Source of the DNA: Pseudomonas sichuanensis
GTDB lineage: Bacteria > Pseudomonadota > Gammaproteobacteria > Pseudomonadales > Pseudomonadaceae
NCBI RefSeq assembly: GCF_003231305.1
Contig: NZ_QKVM01000027.1
Location: 16,181-80,180 of the forward strand
Direction: 5' to 3'
Length of the DNA: 64,000 nucleotides
This document shows, one piece after another, positions 18,892 to 26,967 of this stretch (position 1 is the first letter of the stretch; each line of letters starts with the position of its first letter). The translations under genes were made by a program, and so were the position numbers. Below the pieces are notes generated by a model. It saw only the letters and a program-made list of their open reading frames with translations, was not told the DNA's origin and did not search any database.

Positions 18892-18957
18892 TGTCGTGGA
18901 ATGGAGTGTGGGCGGCCAGGTGCATGTCTTGGAATGGTGTTTGGGCAGCCAGGTGTA
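18892..18957. repeat. Tandem 33-bp direct repeat upstream of the GlxA-type regulator
   Basis: Two head-to-tail units (18892-18924 and 18925-18957) agree at 28 of 33 positions, sharing TGGAATG and GCCAGGTG blocks. The 334-bp gap 18815-19148 contains no supported gene; it holds this repeat and the hairpin at 18967-19053. The spacing of about three helical turns suits a dimeric AraC-type regulator. Confidence 0.6.
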
Positions 18958-18966
18958 AGGCGGCAG

Positions 18967-19053
18967 GTTTGCATCGCCCTCAAGATCGAGCGCCGCGCGG
19001 GCGGCGCTCGATCTCATAGGCGCTGCAAATCTTCCGCCGAACACCCAGCAGCC
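18967..19053. repeat. Composite palindromic repeat, collapsed copy (outer arms only)
   Basis: AGATCGAGCGCCGC (18983-18996) and its exact complement (19001-19014) form a 14-bp stem with loop GCGG. The flanks (GGTTTGCATCGCC on the left; TAGGCGC, GAACAC and AGCC on the right) match the outer parts of copy A, but the REP arms and core are missing. Confidence 0.7.
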
Positions 19054-19148
19054 TTCACTGCGCCATAGACAGCGTCTCGCTTCTGCTTGACCTCAACCAA
19101 ACCTGAGGTCTGATACTCGCCCGCTCTTCCCCTCGATGGAGCGTGCCC

Positions 19149-19562
19149 ATGCCCCAACCAAGCGCTTTTACCCTGTCCAACCCCGAAGGCCTCTACGACC
19201 CCAGCGCCAACGCGTATTCCCATGTCGCCGAAGTCCGCGCCGGCAGTCGCCTGCTGTATGTGGCCGGGCAGGGCGGCGAGGGCCTGGATGGCGCGCTGTC
19301 GCCACAGTTCGACGCACAGGTGCGTCAGGCGCTGATCAACCTGAAGATCGCCCTGGCCTCCAAAGGTGCCAGCCTGCAGGACGTGTTCAAGCTCACCCTG
19401 CTGGTGGTGGACCACAGTGAAACCCGGCTGCAGCAGTGGGTGGCCGCAGCTGCCCGCGCCTGGGATGGCAACATGACCCCGACCTGCACCTTGATCCCGG
19501 TACCGCGGCTGGCGCTGGACGGCATGCTGGTGGAAATCGATGCGGTGGCGGCGGTGATCTAG
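19149..19562 (+). CDS. RidA-family (YjgF/YER057c/UK114) protein
   Basis: 137 residues from the ATG at 19149 (GGAG 7 bases upstream). The sequence has RidA family blocks: NAYSHVAEVRAGSRLLYVAGQ, then LINLKIALASKGASLQDVFKL and a C-terminal LALDGMLVEIDAVA. The catalytic arginine of true RidA enamine/imine deaminases, normally in the C-terminal TRS-like block, is not obvious here (the region reads TPTCTLIPVPRLA), so deaminase activity is uncertain. It is divergent from the GlxA-type regulator. Confidence 0.8.
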   Translation: MPQPSAFTLSNPEGLYDPSANAYSHVAEVRAGSRLLYVAGQGGEGLDGALSPQFDAQVRQALINLKIALASKGASLQDVFKLTLLVVDHSETRLQQWVAAAARAWDGNMTPTCTLIPVPRLALDGMLVEIDAVAAVI

Positions 19563-19579
19563 GAGCGTTGTGCGATCTC

Positions 19580-19694
19580 TGTAGGAGCGGCCTTGTGTCG
19601 CGATAGGGCTGCGCAGCAGCCCCGGCTATTGTGTGACATACACAGATCCTGGGGCCGCTTCGCGCCCCTTTCGCGGCACAAGGCCGCTCCTACA
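19580..19694. repeat. REP doublet
   Basis: Inverted pair of the GTAGGAGCGGCCTTGTG type with internal GGGCTGC and GGGGCCGC blocks, between the RidA and acetyltransferase genes. Confidence 0.85.
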
Positions 19695-19772
19695 GTGACC
19701 GTGCAAGGCCATCGATGCGCACTTGCCAGCTTGGCGCTAGAATCGCGCTTCCTCACTGCCCGAGCGCCCTTG

Positions 19773-20273
19773 ATGCCCACCCCCATCGAACTGCTCCAGA
19801 CCGGCCCCGACCAGGCCGACCTGGTACGCAACCTCTACCAGTTCTATGCCTACGATTCGTCCGATTGGGAGCAGGAGGATGTCGAGGTGGACGGGCGCTT
19901 CTACCTTCACGAGCCTCACTTCGAGCGCTACTGGCAGTCCCCCGACTGGGCCGCCCACCTGGTCCTGGTGGATGGTTTCATCGCCGGCTTCGTGCTGGTC
20001 GAGCGCAGCGAACTGCCGGGCATCGATGCACTGGAGCTGGCCGACCTGTTCATCCTCAAGCGCTATCGGCGCCAGGGCGTAGGCCGTGCCGTGGCCCTGC
20101 AGTTGCTGAGCGACGGCCGGGTCGACTGGCTGCTGCGTTGCTATGCCGGGGATGCCCCGGCCATGAGCTTCTGCCAGGCCGTGCTGGCCGACCTGCCGCG
20201 CCCGATACGCGAGATCGCATTGGACGACGAACCGCAGCTGCGCAATTTTCTGGTCACGCCGTACCGCCATTGA
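19773..20273 (+). CDS. GNAT-family N-acetyltransferase
   Basis: 166 residues from the ATG at 19773; longer in-frame versions would read through the REP doublet. The acetyl-CoA binding motif is ILKRYRRQGVGRAVALQLL (about residues 92-110), preceded by a beta strand with GFVLVERSEL. The N-terminus (DLVRNLYQFYAYDSSDWE) is that of the small GNAT group often annotated as predicted acetyltransferase. The substrate is unknown. Confidence 0.75.
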   Translation: MPTPIELLQTGPDQADLVRNLYQFYAYDSSDWEQEDVEVDGRFYLHEPHFERYWQSPDWAAHLVLVDGFIAGFVLVERSELPGIDALELADLFILKRYRRQGVGRAVALQLLSDGRVDWLLRCYAGDAPAMSFCQAVLADLPRPIREIALDDEPQLRNFLVTPYRH

Positions 20274-20285
20274 ATGCGCGCGATT

Positions 20286-20309
20286 TTTTTGTGACGCACT
20301 TCACAAAAA
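20286..20309. promoter_or_regulatory. Perfect CRP/Vfr-type binding site
   Basis: TTTTTGTGA-N6-TCACAAAAA is a perfect inverted repeat; its core TGTGACGCACTTCACA (20290-20305) equals the consensus TGTGA-N6-TCACA. Its centre (20297.5) is about 40 bases before the start point expected from the -10 hexamer at 20325, a class II activator position. It also lies 12 bases after the acetyltransferase stop codon, so a secondary terminator role is possible. Confidence 0.75.
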
Positions 20310-20324
20310 CCGTTCGTCTGGCGG

Positions 20325-20330
20325 CATAAT
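20325..20330 (+). promoter_or_regulatory. Probable -10 element of the GGDEF/EAL gene promoter
   Basis: CATAAT, with no good -35 hexamer in the expected place; instead the CRP-type site overlaps that position. The coding start is 69 bases further on. Confidence 0.45.
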
Positions 20331-20398
20331 GCCAGTAATTCGTATTTTCGGACTGGTCTGACGCGAAGTCCGGAAGCTTCCTTGCTCAGGTAAATCCC

Positions 20399-22501
20399 AT
20401 GCCGCTAGCTGCAAGCCCAGACACCCTGTCCCGCCTGTTGATCCAGAGCGTGGTCGACTACGCCATCTACCTGCTGACCCCCGAGGGTGTCGTCGCCAGT
20501 TGGAATCCGGGGGCGCAGCGGGCCAAGGGCTACCACGCCGAGGAAATCGTTGGCCAGCATTTCTCGGTGTTCTACACCGACGCCGACCGCGATGCCGGCC
20601 TGCCGGCCTTGAGCCTGGCAACCGCCCTGGAAGCCGGGCGCTTCCAGGCAGACGGCCTGCGTCAGCGCAAGGACGGTTCGCACTTCTGGACCAGCGTGGT
20701 GATCGAGCCGATCCTCGATGAAGGCAGCGGCCAGCTGATCGGCTTTGCCAAGATCACCCGCGACATGTCCGAGCGCCGCCAGCAGGAGCTGGAACTGCTC
20801 AAGGCCAAGGAACTGGCCGAGCAATACAGCCAGGAGATGACCACCCTGTCGCAGTTCCTCGACTCGGTGATCGGCAATATCCCGGCCAGCGTCATCGTGC
20901 AGGACCTGGCCAGCGAGCAGATCCTGTTGGCCAACCCCCAGGCCGAGCGCCTGTTCGGCGGCCAGGGCGTCAGCCTGGTCGGTCAGTTGCCCGGGCAGGG
21001 CCTGGCCCCGGAGGCGGCGGATTATCTGGAGCAGCAACTGGCCCGCGGCGCGCGCAGCAGCAAGGGCTATGTCGCCGAAACCCGCGTCGACACCGCCAGC
21101 GGCCCGCGCACCCTGCGCAGCCGCGCCCTGCGCTGCGAAGGCCGTGCCGGGCAGGGCGACTACGTGCTGTACGTGGCCGAAGATGCCACCGAGGAACTGG
21201 CTGCCCACGCCCAGATTCACCACATGGCCCACCATGACGCACTGACCGGGCTGCCCAACCGCACGCTGTTCCATGAACGGCTCAAGCAGGCCCTGCTGCG
21301 CGGCGAGGACAGTGGCAAGCTGACCGCCACCCTGTGCCTGGACCTGGACAACTTCAAGAACATCAACGACACCCTCGGCCACGCCTTCGGCGACAAGTTG
21401 CTGCGCGCCCTCGGCAAGCGCCTGCGCCGCGAGTTGCGCGAGCACGACACCCTGGCGCGCCTGGGCGGTGACGAGTTTGCCGTGGTGCTGGTCGGCCTGG
21501 ATAACCGCGAGGCCGCGCGCAACACCGCGCAGCGCCTGATCGATGCCATCAGCCCGCCGTTTCATATCGAGGGCCACCAGTTCAGCGTGGGGGTGAGCAT
21601 CGGAGTGGCGATCGCGCCCGACGATCACGACAACGCCGAACAACTGCTCGGTTACGCCGACATGGCCCTGTACGAGGCCAAGCGCAACGGCCGCAACCGT
21701 TTCGAGAGCTTCCATGTCGAGCTGGACGTGGCTGCCCGCCAGCGCCGTCTGGTGGAGACCGACCTGCGCACGGCCCTGCACCTGGGCCAGCTGCAACTGC
21801 ACTACCAGGCCGTGGTCGACCAGCAGAGCAACAGCGTCACCGGCTACGAGGCGCTGCTGCGCTGGGAGCACCCGGTGCGCGGCATGATCATGCCCATGGA
21901 CTTCATTCCGATTGCCGAAGAGACCGGGTTGATCCATGAGCTCGGTGTTCGCGCGCTCAACCTGGCCTGCCAGGAAGCGGCCAGCTGGGGCACCGAGCAG
22001 ACGGTGTCGGTCAACTTGTCGCCGGTGCAGTTCAAGAACGCCAACCTGGTCCACACCGTGGCCCTGGCCCTGGCCGACTCGGGGCTGCCGGCCACGCGCC
22101 TGGAGCTGGAAATCACCGAGTCGGTGCTGCTGGGCAACAGCGAGGAAAACGTGCGCACCCTGAGGGCACTGAAGGACCTGGGGGTGTCGATCTCCCTGGA
22201 CGACTTCGGCACCGGCTACTCGTCGTTGGGTTACCTGCGCTCGTTCCCGTTCGACCGGATCAAGATCGACAAGTCGTTCGTTCACGACATGTGCGACAGC
22301 CGCGAGGCGATGTCGATCATCCGCGCCATCACCGAGCTGTCCAACAGCCTGATGATCAAGACCACGGCCGAAGGGGTGGAGTCGCAGGAGCAGATGCAGC
22401 GGCTGATGGCCGAGGGCTGCTCGCACTTCCAGGGCTACCTGTACGGCCGCCCGGCGCCGGCCAGCGAGCGCCTCAAACAGCTCACGCCGGCCGGCCAGTA
22501 A
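20399..22501 (+). CDS. PAS-GGDEF-EAL cyclic di-GMP signalling protein
   Basis: 700 residues. An N-terminal PAS domain (SVVDYAIYLLTPEGVVASWN, then AKGYHAEEIVGQHF), a second PAS-like region (about residues 150-275), a GGDEF domain with intact GGDEF at about 356 and an EAL domain with YEALLRWEHP at about 484 are visible. EAL metal residues appear intact (SVNLSPVQF, LELEITES, ISLDDFGTGYSSL, IKIDKSF). Both synthesis and hydrolysis of cyclic di-GMP are therefore possible. No membrane segment is present, so it is cytoplasmic. The CRP/Vfr-type site upstream suggests cAMP control. Confidence 0.9.
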   Translation: MPLAASPDTLSRLLIQSVVDYAIYLLTPEGVVASWNPGAQRAKGYHAEEIVGQHFSVFYTDADRDAGLPALSLATALEAGRFQADGLRQRKDGSHFWTSVVIEPILDEGSGQLIGFAKITRDMSERRQQELELLKAKELAEQYSQEMTTLSQFLDSVIGNIPASVIVQDLASEQILLANPQAERLFGGQGVSLVGQLPGQGLAPEAADYLEQQLARGARSSKGYVAETRVDTASGPRTLRSRALRCEGRAGQGDYVLYVAEDATEELAAHAQIHHMAHHDALTGLPNRTLFHERLKQALLRGEDSGKLTATLCLDLDNFKNINDTLGHAFGDKLLRALGKRLRRELREHDTLARLGGDEFAVVLVGLDNREAARNTAQRLIDAISPPFHIEGHQFSVGVSIGVAIAPDDHDNAEQLLGYADMALYEAKRNGRNRFESFHVELDVAARQRRLVETDLRTALHLGQLQLHYQAVVDQQSNSVTGYEALLRWEHPVRGMIMPMDFIPIAEETGLIHELGVRALNLACQEAASWGTEQTVSVNLSPVQFKNANLVHTVALALADSGLPATRLELEITESVLLGNSEENVRTLRALKDLGVSISLDDFGTGYSSLGYLRSFPFDRIKIDKSFVHDMCDSREAMSIIRAITELSNSLMIKTTAEGVESQEQMQRLMAEGCSHFQGYLYGRPAPASERLKQLTPAGQ

Positions 22502-22503
22502 GC

Positions 22504-22524
22504 GGCGCGGGCAGGCCCCGCGCC
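22504..22524. terminator. GC-rich hairpin between convergent genes
   Basis: GGCGCGGG pairs with CCCGCGCC over a short loop, immediately after the EAL gene and before the stop of the ABC ATPase gene. There is no clear T-run on either strand, so strength as a terminator is uncertain. Confidence 0.4.
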
Positions 22525-22531
22525 AACCGGC

Positions 22532-23323
22532 TCAGTGCAGGATCTGCTTGAGGAACGCCTGCGCCCGGGCCGTGCGTGGCTGGCCGAAGAACTCCTCGGG
22601 CGGGCTGTCCTCGATGATCTGCCCGCCTTCCAGGAACAGCACGCGCTCGGCCACCTGGCGGGCGAAGCCCATTTCGTGGGTGACGCAGAGCATGGTCATG
22701 CCGGTGCCGGCCAGCTGCACCAGCACATCCAGCACCTCGGCGACCATCTCCGGGTCGAGCGCCGAGGTGGGTTCGTCGAACAGCATGATCCGCGGCTTCA
22801 TACACAGTGCCCGGGCGATGGCCACGCGCTGTTGCTGGCCGCCGGAGAGCTGGCTGGGGTACTTGTGCGCCTGGTTCTCGATACCGACCTTGGCCAGGTA
22901 CATGCGTGCCCGTTCCTCGGCGTCCTTGCGCGACAGGCCGCGCACGCTGGTGGGCGCCAGCAGGCAGTTGTCGAGCACGCTCATGTGCGGGAACAGGTTG
23001 AAGTGCTGGAACACCATGCCGATTTCGCTGCGTATCTGGGTGGCTTTGCGGTCGCTGCCGGCCACGTCGATGCCGGCCACCTGGATGCTGCCCTGCTGGG
23101 CGATCTCCAGGCGGTTGATGCAGCGGATCAGCGTCGATTTGCCCGAGCCCGACGGGCCGCACAGCACGATGCGCTCGCCTTCGCGCACCGACAGGTCGAT
23201 ATCGTGCAGCACGTGAAACGCGCCGTAGTGCTTGTTCAGGCCCTCGATGCGGATCAGCTCCGGGCGCAGGTCGGGCGTGGGTTGCGGGGTTGCAAGGCTG
23301 GCAAGACTGGAAGGTGCGGACAT
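22532..23323 (-). CDS. Polar amino-acid ABC transporter ATP-binding protein (D-lysine region)
   Basis: 263 residues from the ATG at 23323. Walker A (LCGPSGSGKSTLIRCINRLE), Q-loop, signature LSGGQQQRVAIARAL and Walker B IMLFDEPTSALDPEMV identify a HisP/GlnQ-type ATPase. It is the last gene of the minus-strand run after amaD (24-base gap) and would energise the two permeases encoded upstream. The arrangement matches the P. putida D-lysine region as I know it, so a basic amino acid is the likely substrate. Confidence 0.9.
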   Translation of the reverse strand: MSAPSSLASLATPQPTPDLRPELIRIEGLNKHYGAFHVLHDIDLSVREGERIVLCGPSGSGKSTLIRCINRLEIAQQGSIQVAGIDVAGSDRKATQIRSEIGMVFQHFNLFPHMSVLDNCLLAPTSVRGLSRKDAEERARMYLAKVGIENQAHKYPSQLSGGQQQRVAIARALCMKPRIMLFDEPTSALDPEMVAEVLDVLVQLAGTGMTMLCVTHEMGFARQVAERVLFLEGGQIIEDSPPEEFFGQPRTARAQAFLKQILH

Positions 23324-23347
23324 CGTTGTTGTTCTCCCGCTCAAGGT

Positions 23348-24592
23348 TCAGTCGAAGCGTGCGGCGCTGTAGGGCGCAGGGTCGGTGAAAGGGCGTTCGC
23401 CGGTCATCAGCTCGGCCAGCAGGCGGCCGCTGACCGGGCCCAGGGTGAGGCCATGGTGGGCGTGGCCGAAGTTGAACCACAGGCCCTGGTGCCGCGGTGC
23501 CGGGCCGATCACCGGGCGCATGTCCGGCAGGCACGGGCGGCGGCCCAGCCAGGGCTTGTCGTCCAGCCGTTCACCCAGGGCCGGGAACAATTTGCGCGCC
23601 AGGGCTTCGCAGCGGCGCAGCTGGATCTCGTTGCCGGGGGCGTCGCTGGCGGCGAACTCGATGCCGGTGGTCAGGCGCACGCCCCGGGCCATCGGCGCCA
23701 GTACGTAGCCGCCCTGGGTGTCGCAGACCGAGTGCTGCAATACGGCGCCGTCGCGGGTGCCGTAGTGCATGTGGTAGCCGCGCTTGATCCCCAGCGGGAA
23801 GTGATAACCCAGGCGCTCATAGAGTTCGCCCGACTGCGGGCCGAGGCAGGCCACGACTTCGTCGGCAGTGATCGCGCCGCGCTGGGTGTCGACCTGCCAG
23901 CCGCCCTCGGTGCGTTGCAGCGTGCGGGCGTCGCCGTGCAGGAACTGGCCGCCGCGCTGGACGAACAGTGCGGCATAGCCACGGGTGAGGCCGCCGGGGT
24001 TGCTCACGGTCTTCGGGTCGAGCCAGTGGATGCCGCCGACCACGCCGCCGTCGAGCCCCTGCTCGCGGGCTTGCAGTTGCCCACGGTCGAGGAATTCGTA
24101 TTTCAGGCCATAGCGCGCCAGGCCCAGCACATCCTGCTTGGCCTGCTCGAACAGCGCGCTGTCGCGGTAGACCTCGATCCAGCCCTTGGCCTGCACCAGG
24201 CCTTGCAGGCCGGCGGCCTCGATCAGGGCGTCGTGTTCCTCGACGCAGCGTTGCACCAGCGGCAGCATGTCCGCCGCAGCTTCGGCCACGCGGCCCGGCG
24301 CCGATTGCTGCCAGTAGCGCAGCAGCCAGGGCGCGGCCTTGGGCAGGTGCAGCAGGTTGTAGCGCACGTCGGGCTGGCGATTGAGGCCGTAGCGCAGCAG
24401 CGCGCCGAACTGCCGGGGGAAGGCATAGGGGATCACGCTGGTGCGCTCGATCAGCCCCGCGTTGCCGTGGCTGGTGCCGCTGCCCGGCTCGTCGCGGTCG
24501 ATGAGGATCACCTGGCGGCCGCGCGCCTGCAGGTGCAGCGCGGTGCTGACGCCGACGATACCGGCGCCCAGAACGATGGTTTGGCAATGCAT
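23348..24592 (-). CDS. amaD: D-amino acid (D-lysine) oxidoreductase, FAD-dependent, DadA-like
   Basis: 414 residues. The FAD-binding motif is at the very N-terminus (IVLGAGIVGVSTALHLQARG), and DadA family blocks follow (LIDRDEPGSGTSHGNAGLIE, then GFNFGHAHHG-like FNFGHAHHGLTLGPVSGRL at the C-terminus). It oxidises the alpha-amino group of a D-amino acid. Position within the transporter operon and opposite dpkA matches amaD of P. putida, which turns D-lysine into the keto acid that cyclises to piperideine-2-carboxylate. The enzyme class is firm; the substrate rests on gene context. Confidence 0.75.
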   Translation of the reverse strand: MHCQTIVLGAGIVGVSTALHLQARGRQVILIDRDEPGSGTSHGNAGLIERTSVIPYAFPRQFGALLRYGLNRQPDVRYNLLHLPKAAPWLLRYWQQSAPGRVAEAAADMLPLVQRCVEEHDALIEAAGLQGLVQAKGWIEVYRDSALFEQAKQDVLGLARYGLKYEFLDRGQLQAREQGLDGGVVGGIHWLDPKTVSNPGGLTRGYAALFVQRGGQFLHGDARTLQRTEGGWQVDTQRGAITADEVVACLGPQSGELYERLGYHFPLGIKRGYHMHYGTRDGAVLQHSVCDTQGGYVLAPMARGVRLTTGIEFAASDAPGNEIQLRRCEALARKLFPALGERLDDKPWLGRRPCLPDMRPVIGPAPRHQGLWFNFGHAHHGLTLGPVSGRLLAELMTGERPFTDPAPYSAARFD

Positions 24593-24608
24593 GGAACGTA
24601 TCCTTCAA

Positions 24609-25319
24609 TCAGTTCAGGTGGCGGCCCAGGCGGGCCTCCAGGTGTTTCAGGGTGCGCCGGACGATCTCGACGATCAGCAGGTAGAGCACCGCCGCCCACA
24701 GGTAGATCTGGAAGTCGAAGCTGCGTGAGAAGGCCAGCTTGGTCACCCCCATCAGGTCGTAGATGGTCACCAGCGAGGCGATGGCACTGGCCTTGATCAT
24801 CATGATCAGCTCGTTGCCCAGCGGGCCGATGGCCACCAGCAGCGATTGCGGCAGGATCACCTTGAAGAAGGTGGTCGAGCGCTTGAGGTTGAGCGCCTTG
24901 GCCGCCTCGTACTGCCCAGGCGCAATGGCCAGCAGGCTGGCGCGGAAGATCTCTGCCTGGTAGGCCGCCGTGTTCAGGGTGAAGGCGAGCAGGGCGCAGT
25001 ACCATGCCTCGCGAAAGAACCACCACAGCCCGACGTCCTGCCAGAAGCCCTTGAGCGAGCCCAGCCCGTAGTACAGCAGGAACAGCTGGGCCAGCAGTGG
25101 CGAGCCGCGGAAGAAGTACACGTAGCCGGCGGCCAGGCGTTGCAGCACGAGGTTGCGCGACATCCGCGCCAGGGCCAGCAGCATGCCCAGCAGCGCGCCG
25201 AGGGTGAACGAGATGGCCACCAGCTTGGCGGTGACCAGCAGGCCGTCGACGAAGCGAGGGCCGTAGCGCTCCAGCAGGTCCGGGTCGAGTACGTAGGCCA
25301 GCAGTTGTTCGAGGCTCAT
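24609..25319 (-). CDS. Polar amino-acid ABC transporter permease (HisM-type)
   Basis: 236 residues with about five membrane helices and the permease loop EAAKALNLKRSTTFFKVILP, which contacts the ATPase. The start overlaps the other permease gene by 4 bases, so the two are probably translated together to form a heterodimer. Confidence 0.85.
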   Translation of the reverse strand: MSLEQLLAYVLDPDLLERYGPRFVDGLLVTAKLVAISFTLGALLGMLLALARMSRNLVLQRLAAGYVYFFRGSPLLAQLFLLYYGLGSLKGFWQDVGLWWFFREAWYCALLAFTLNTAAYQAEIFRASLLAIAPGQYEAAKALNLKRSTTFFKVILPQSLLVAIGPLGNELIMMIKASAIASLVTIYDLMGVTKLAFSRSFDFQIYLWAAVLYLLIVEIVRRTLKHLEARLGRHLN

Positions 25320-26035
25320 GTGCGGGCTCCTTGCAGGTGGCGGTTGCTGCGCTTTTCAAGCAAGGCGAAGACCCGGCCCGAGACCGCCGAGAACAGCAGG
25401 TAGACCAGGCAGGCCACGCCATAGAAGAACATTGGCTCCTTGGTCACGCTGACCGCCAGGTTGGTCTGGCGCATCAGGTCGATCAGCGAGATGGTCGACA
25501 CCAGCGAGGTGTCCTTGAGCAGGCTCAGCCAGTTGTTCGAAAGCCCCGGCAGGGCGATGCGCGCAAGCTGCGGCAGCACCACCTTGAAGAACCCGGTGCG
25601 CTTGCTCAGGCCCAGGGCCGAGCAGGCCTCCAGCTGGCCCTTGGGCAGGGTCTTGAAGGCCATCAGCCAGATTTCGCTGGAAAACGCGGCGAACACCAGG
25701 CTGAAGGCGACCATGGCGGCGAGGAAGGTGTTGATCAGCACCTCGCCCGGGTAGCCCAGGGCGGCGAGGATCTTCTGCGCGGCGATCTGGCAGCCGTAGT
25801 AGATGATCAGCAGGGTGAGCAGTTCGGGCAGGCCGCGGAACACCGTGGAGAAGGTGGTGGCCCAGGCCCGTGGCAGGCGTTTGCGCGAACGTGCGGCCAG
25901 GGCTACGAGCAGCCCCAGCGGCAGGCCGACGGGCAGGCAGGCGAGGGCCAGCGACACGGTCACCAGGGCGCCGGCCAGCAGCGCCTGGCCCCAGCCGCCG
26001 CTGGCGAAGGACAGTAGAGACAGTTGATCGAGCAT
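25316..26035 (-). CDS. Polar amino-acid ABC transporter permease (HisQ-type)
   Basis: 239 residues with about five membrane helices and the ATPase-contact loop EACSALGLSKRTGFFKVVLP. The N-terminus reads MLDQLSLLSFASGGWGQALL, as in HisQ-type subunits. A REP doublet separates it from the binding-protein gene upstream, which may let the binding protein be made in excess. Confidence 0.85.
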   Translation of the reverse strand: MLDQLSLLSFASGGWGQALLAGALVTVSLALACLPVGLPLGLLVALAARSRKRLPRAWATTFSTVFRGLPELLTLLIIYYGCQIAAQKILAALGYPGEVLINTFLAAMVAFSLVFAAFSSEIWLMAFKTLPKGQLEACSALGLSKRTGFFKVVLPQLARIALPGLSNNWLSLLKDTSLVSTISLIDLMRQTNLAVSVTKEPMFFYGVACLVYLLFSAVSGRVFALLEKRSNRHLQGART

Positions 26036-26062
26036 GGATTAGCCCTCGGGGTCGGCGGGTCT

Positions 26063-26166
26063 GGGGGCGCTTTGCGCCCCTTTCGCGGCACAAGGCCGCT
26101 CCTACAGGTGACTGCGTGGCTCTGTAGGAGCGGCCTTGCGCCGCGAAAGGGCTGCATAGCAGCCCC
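26063..26166. repeat. REP doublet inside the D-lysine transport operon
   Basis: Inverted pair of GTAGGAGCGGCCTTGCG-type REP units with GGGGCGC and GGGCTGC flanks, between the binding-protein gene and the permease genes of the same operon. Confidence 0.85.
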
Positions 26167-26188
26167 AGGGATCTGTCAGGCCGCCGCG

Positions 26189-26941
26189 TCAGTTATAGAT
26201 ATCGAAGGCAAAGTACTTGCTGGCGATCTTCTGGTACGTGCCATTGGCCACGATCGCCGCCAGGGCCGCATTCAACCGTGTGCGCAGCGCCTCGTCGTCC
26301 TTGCGCACGGCAATTGCCGCATCGGCCTTGGTGTCCTTGACGTCGCCGAGGATCTTGCAGCAGTCCTTGCCGCTCTTGTTCAGCCACTCGTGCAGCGGGA
26401 ACTTGTCTGCGATCACTCCGTCCAGGCGCCCGGCGGCAAGGTCGGCGTTGGCTTCGTCCATGGTCGGGTACAGCTTCACGTCGGCGCCGGCCTTGCCGTA
26501 CACGTCTTCGGCGTAGATCGCCTGGGTGGAGGAGGACTGGGCGCCGACGGTGTAGCCGACGAAGTCGGTCTGCGCGTCGGTGATCTTGCTGTCCTTGGCC
26601 ACGGCCACGGTCAGCGGGGTGCGGTAGTAGTGGTCGGTGAAGGCGATCTTCTTGCGCCGTTCTTCGGTGTCGATCATCGACGCCACCACGGCGTCATACT
26701 TGCGTGCCATCAGGGCGGGGATGATGCCTTCCCAGTCCTGCGCCACCAGGGTGCACTCGACCTTCATCTGCTCGCACAGGGCATGGGTGATGTCGATATC
26801 GAAGCCATGCAGCTTGTTATCGGCATCGACATAGTTGAAGGGCGGGTAGGCGCCTTCGGTGGCAAAACGCAGGGTTTCGGCACTGGCGGCACCCGCCAGC
26901 AGCAGGGCGCACGCACCCACCACAGCCATGGATCTTTTCAT
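26189..26941 (-). CDS. Lysine/arginine/ornithine-type periplasmic binding protein
   Basis: 250 residues from the ATG at 26941 (AGGTGCGAG upstream). A signal peptide ends in GAASA. The mature start ETLRFATEGAYPPFNYVDAD and the blocks GFDIDITHALCEQMKVEC and DGVIADKFPLHEWL are typical of LAO/HisJ-type binding proteins for basic amino acids. It is the first transporter gene after the regulator and is followed by a REP doublet. Confidence 0.85.
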   Translation of the reverse strand: MKRSMAVVGACALLLAGAASAETLRFATEGAYPPFNYVDADNKLHGFDIDITHALCEQMKVECTLVAQDWEGIIPALMARKYDAVVASMIDTEERRKKIAFTDHYYRTPLTVAVAKDSKITDAQTDFVGYTVGAQSSSTQAIYAEDVYGKAGADVKLYPTMDEANADLAAGRLDGVIADKFPLHEWLNKSGKDCCKILGDVKDTKADAAIAVRKDDEALRTRLNAALAAIVANGTYQKIASKYFAFDIYN

Positions 26942-26967
26942 CTCGCACCTCTGTACCAACACTCTTG

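Noticed and set aside
18892..18957. CRISPR-like appearance of the 33-bp repeat
   Set aside because: Only two units and no spacer between them; no cas genes in the window.
20405..22426. Antisense open frame of 673 residues opposite the PAS-GGDEF-EAL gene
   Set aside because: Shadow frame; no start signal and no recognisable domain.
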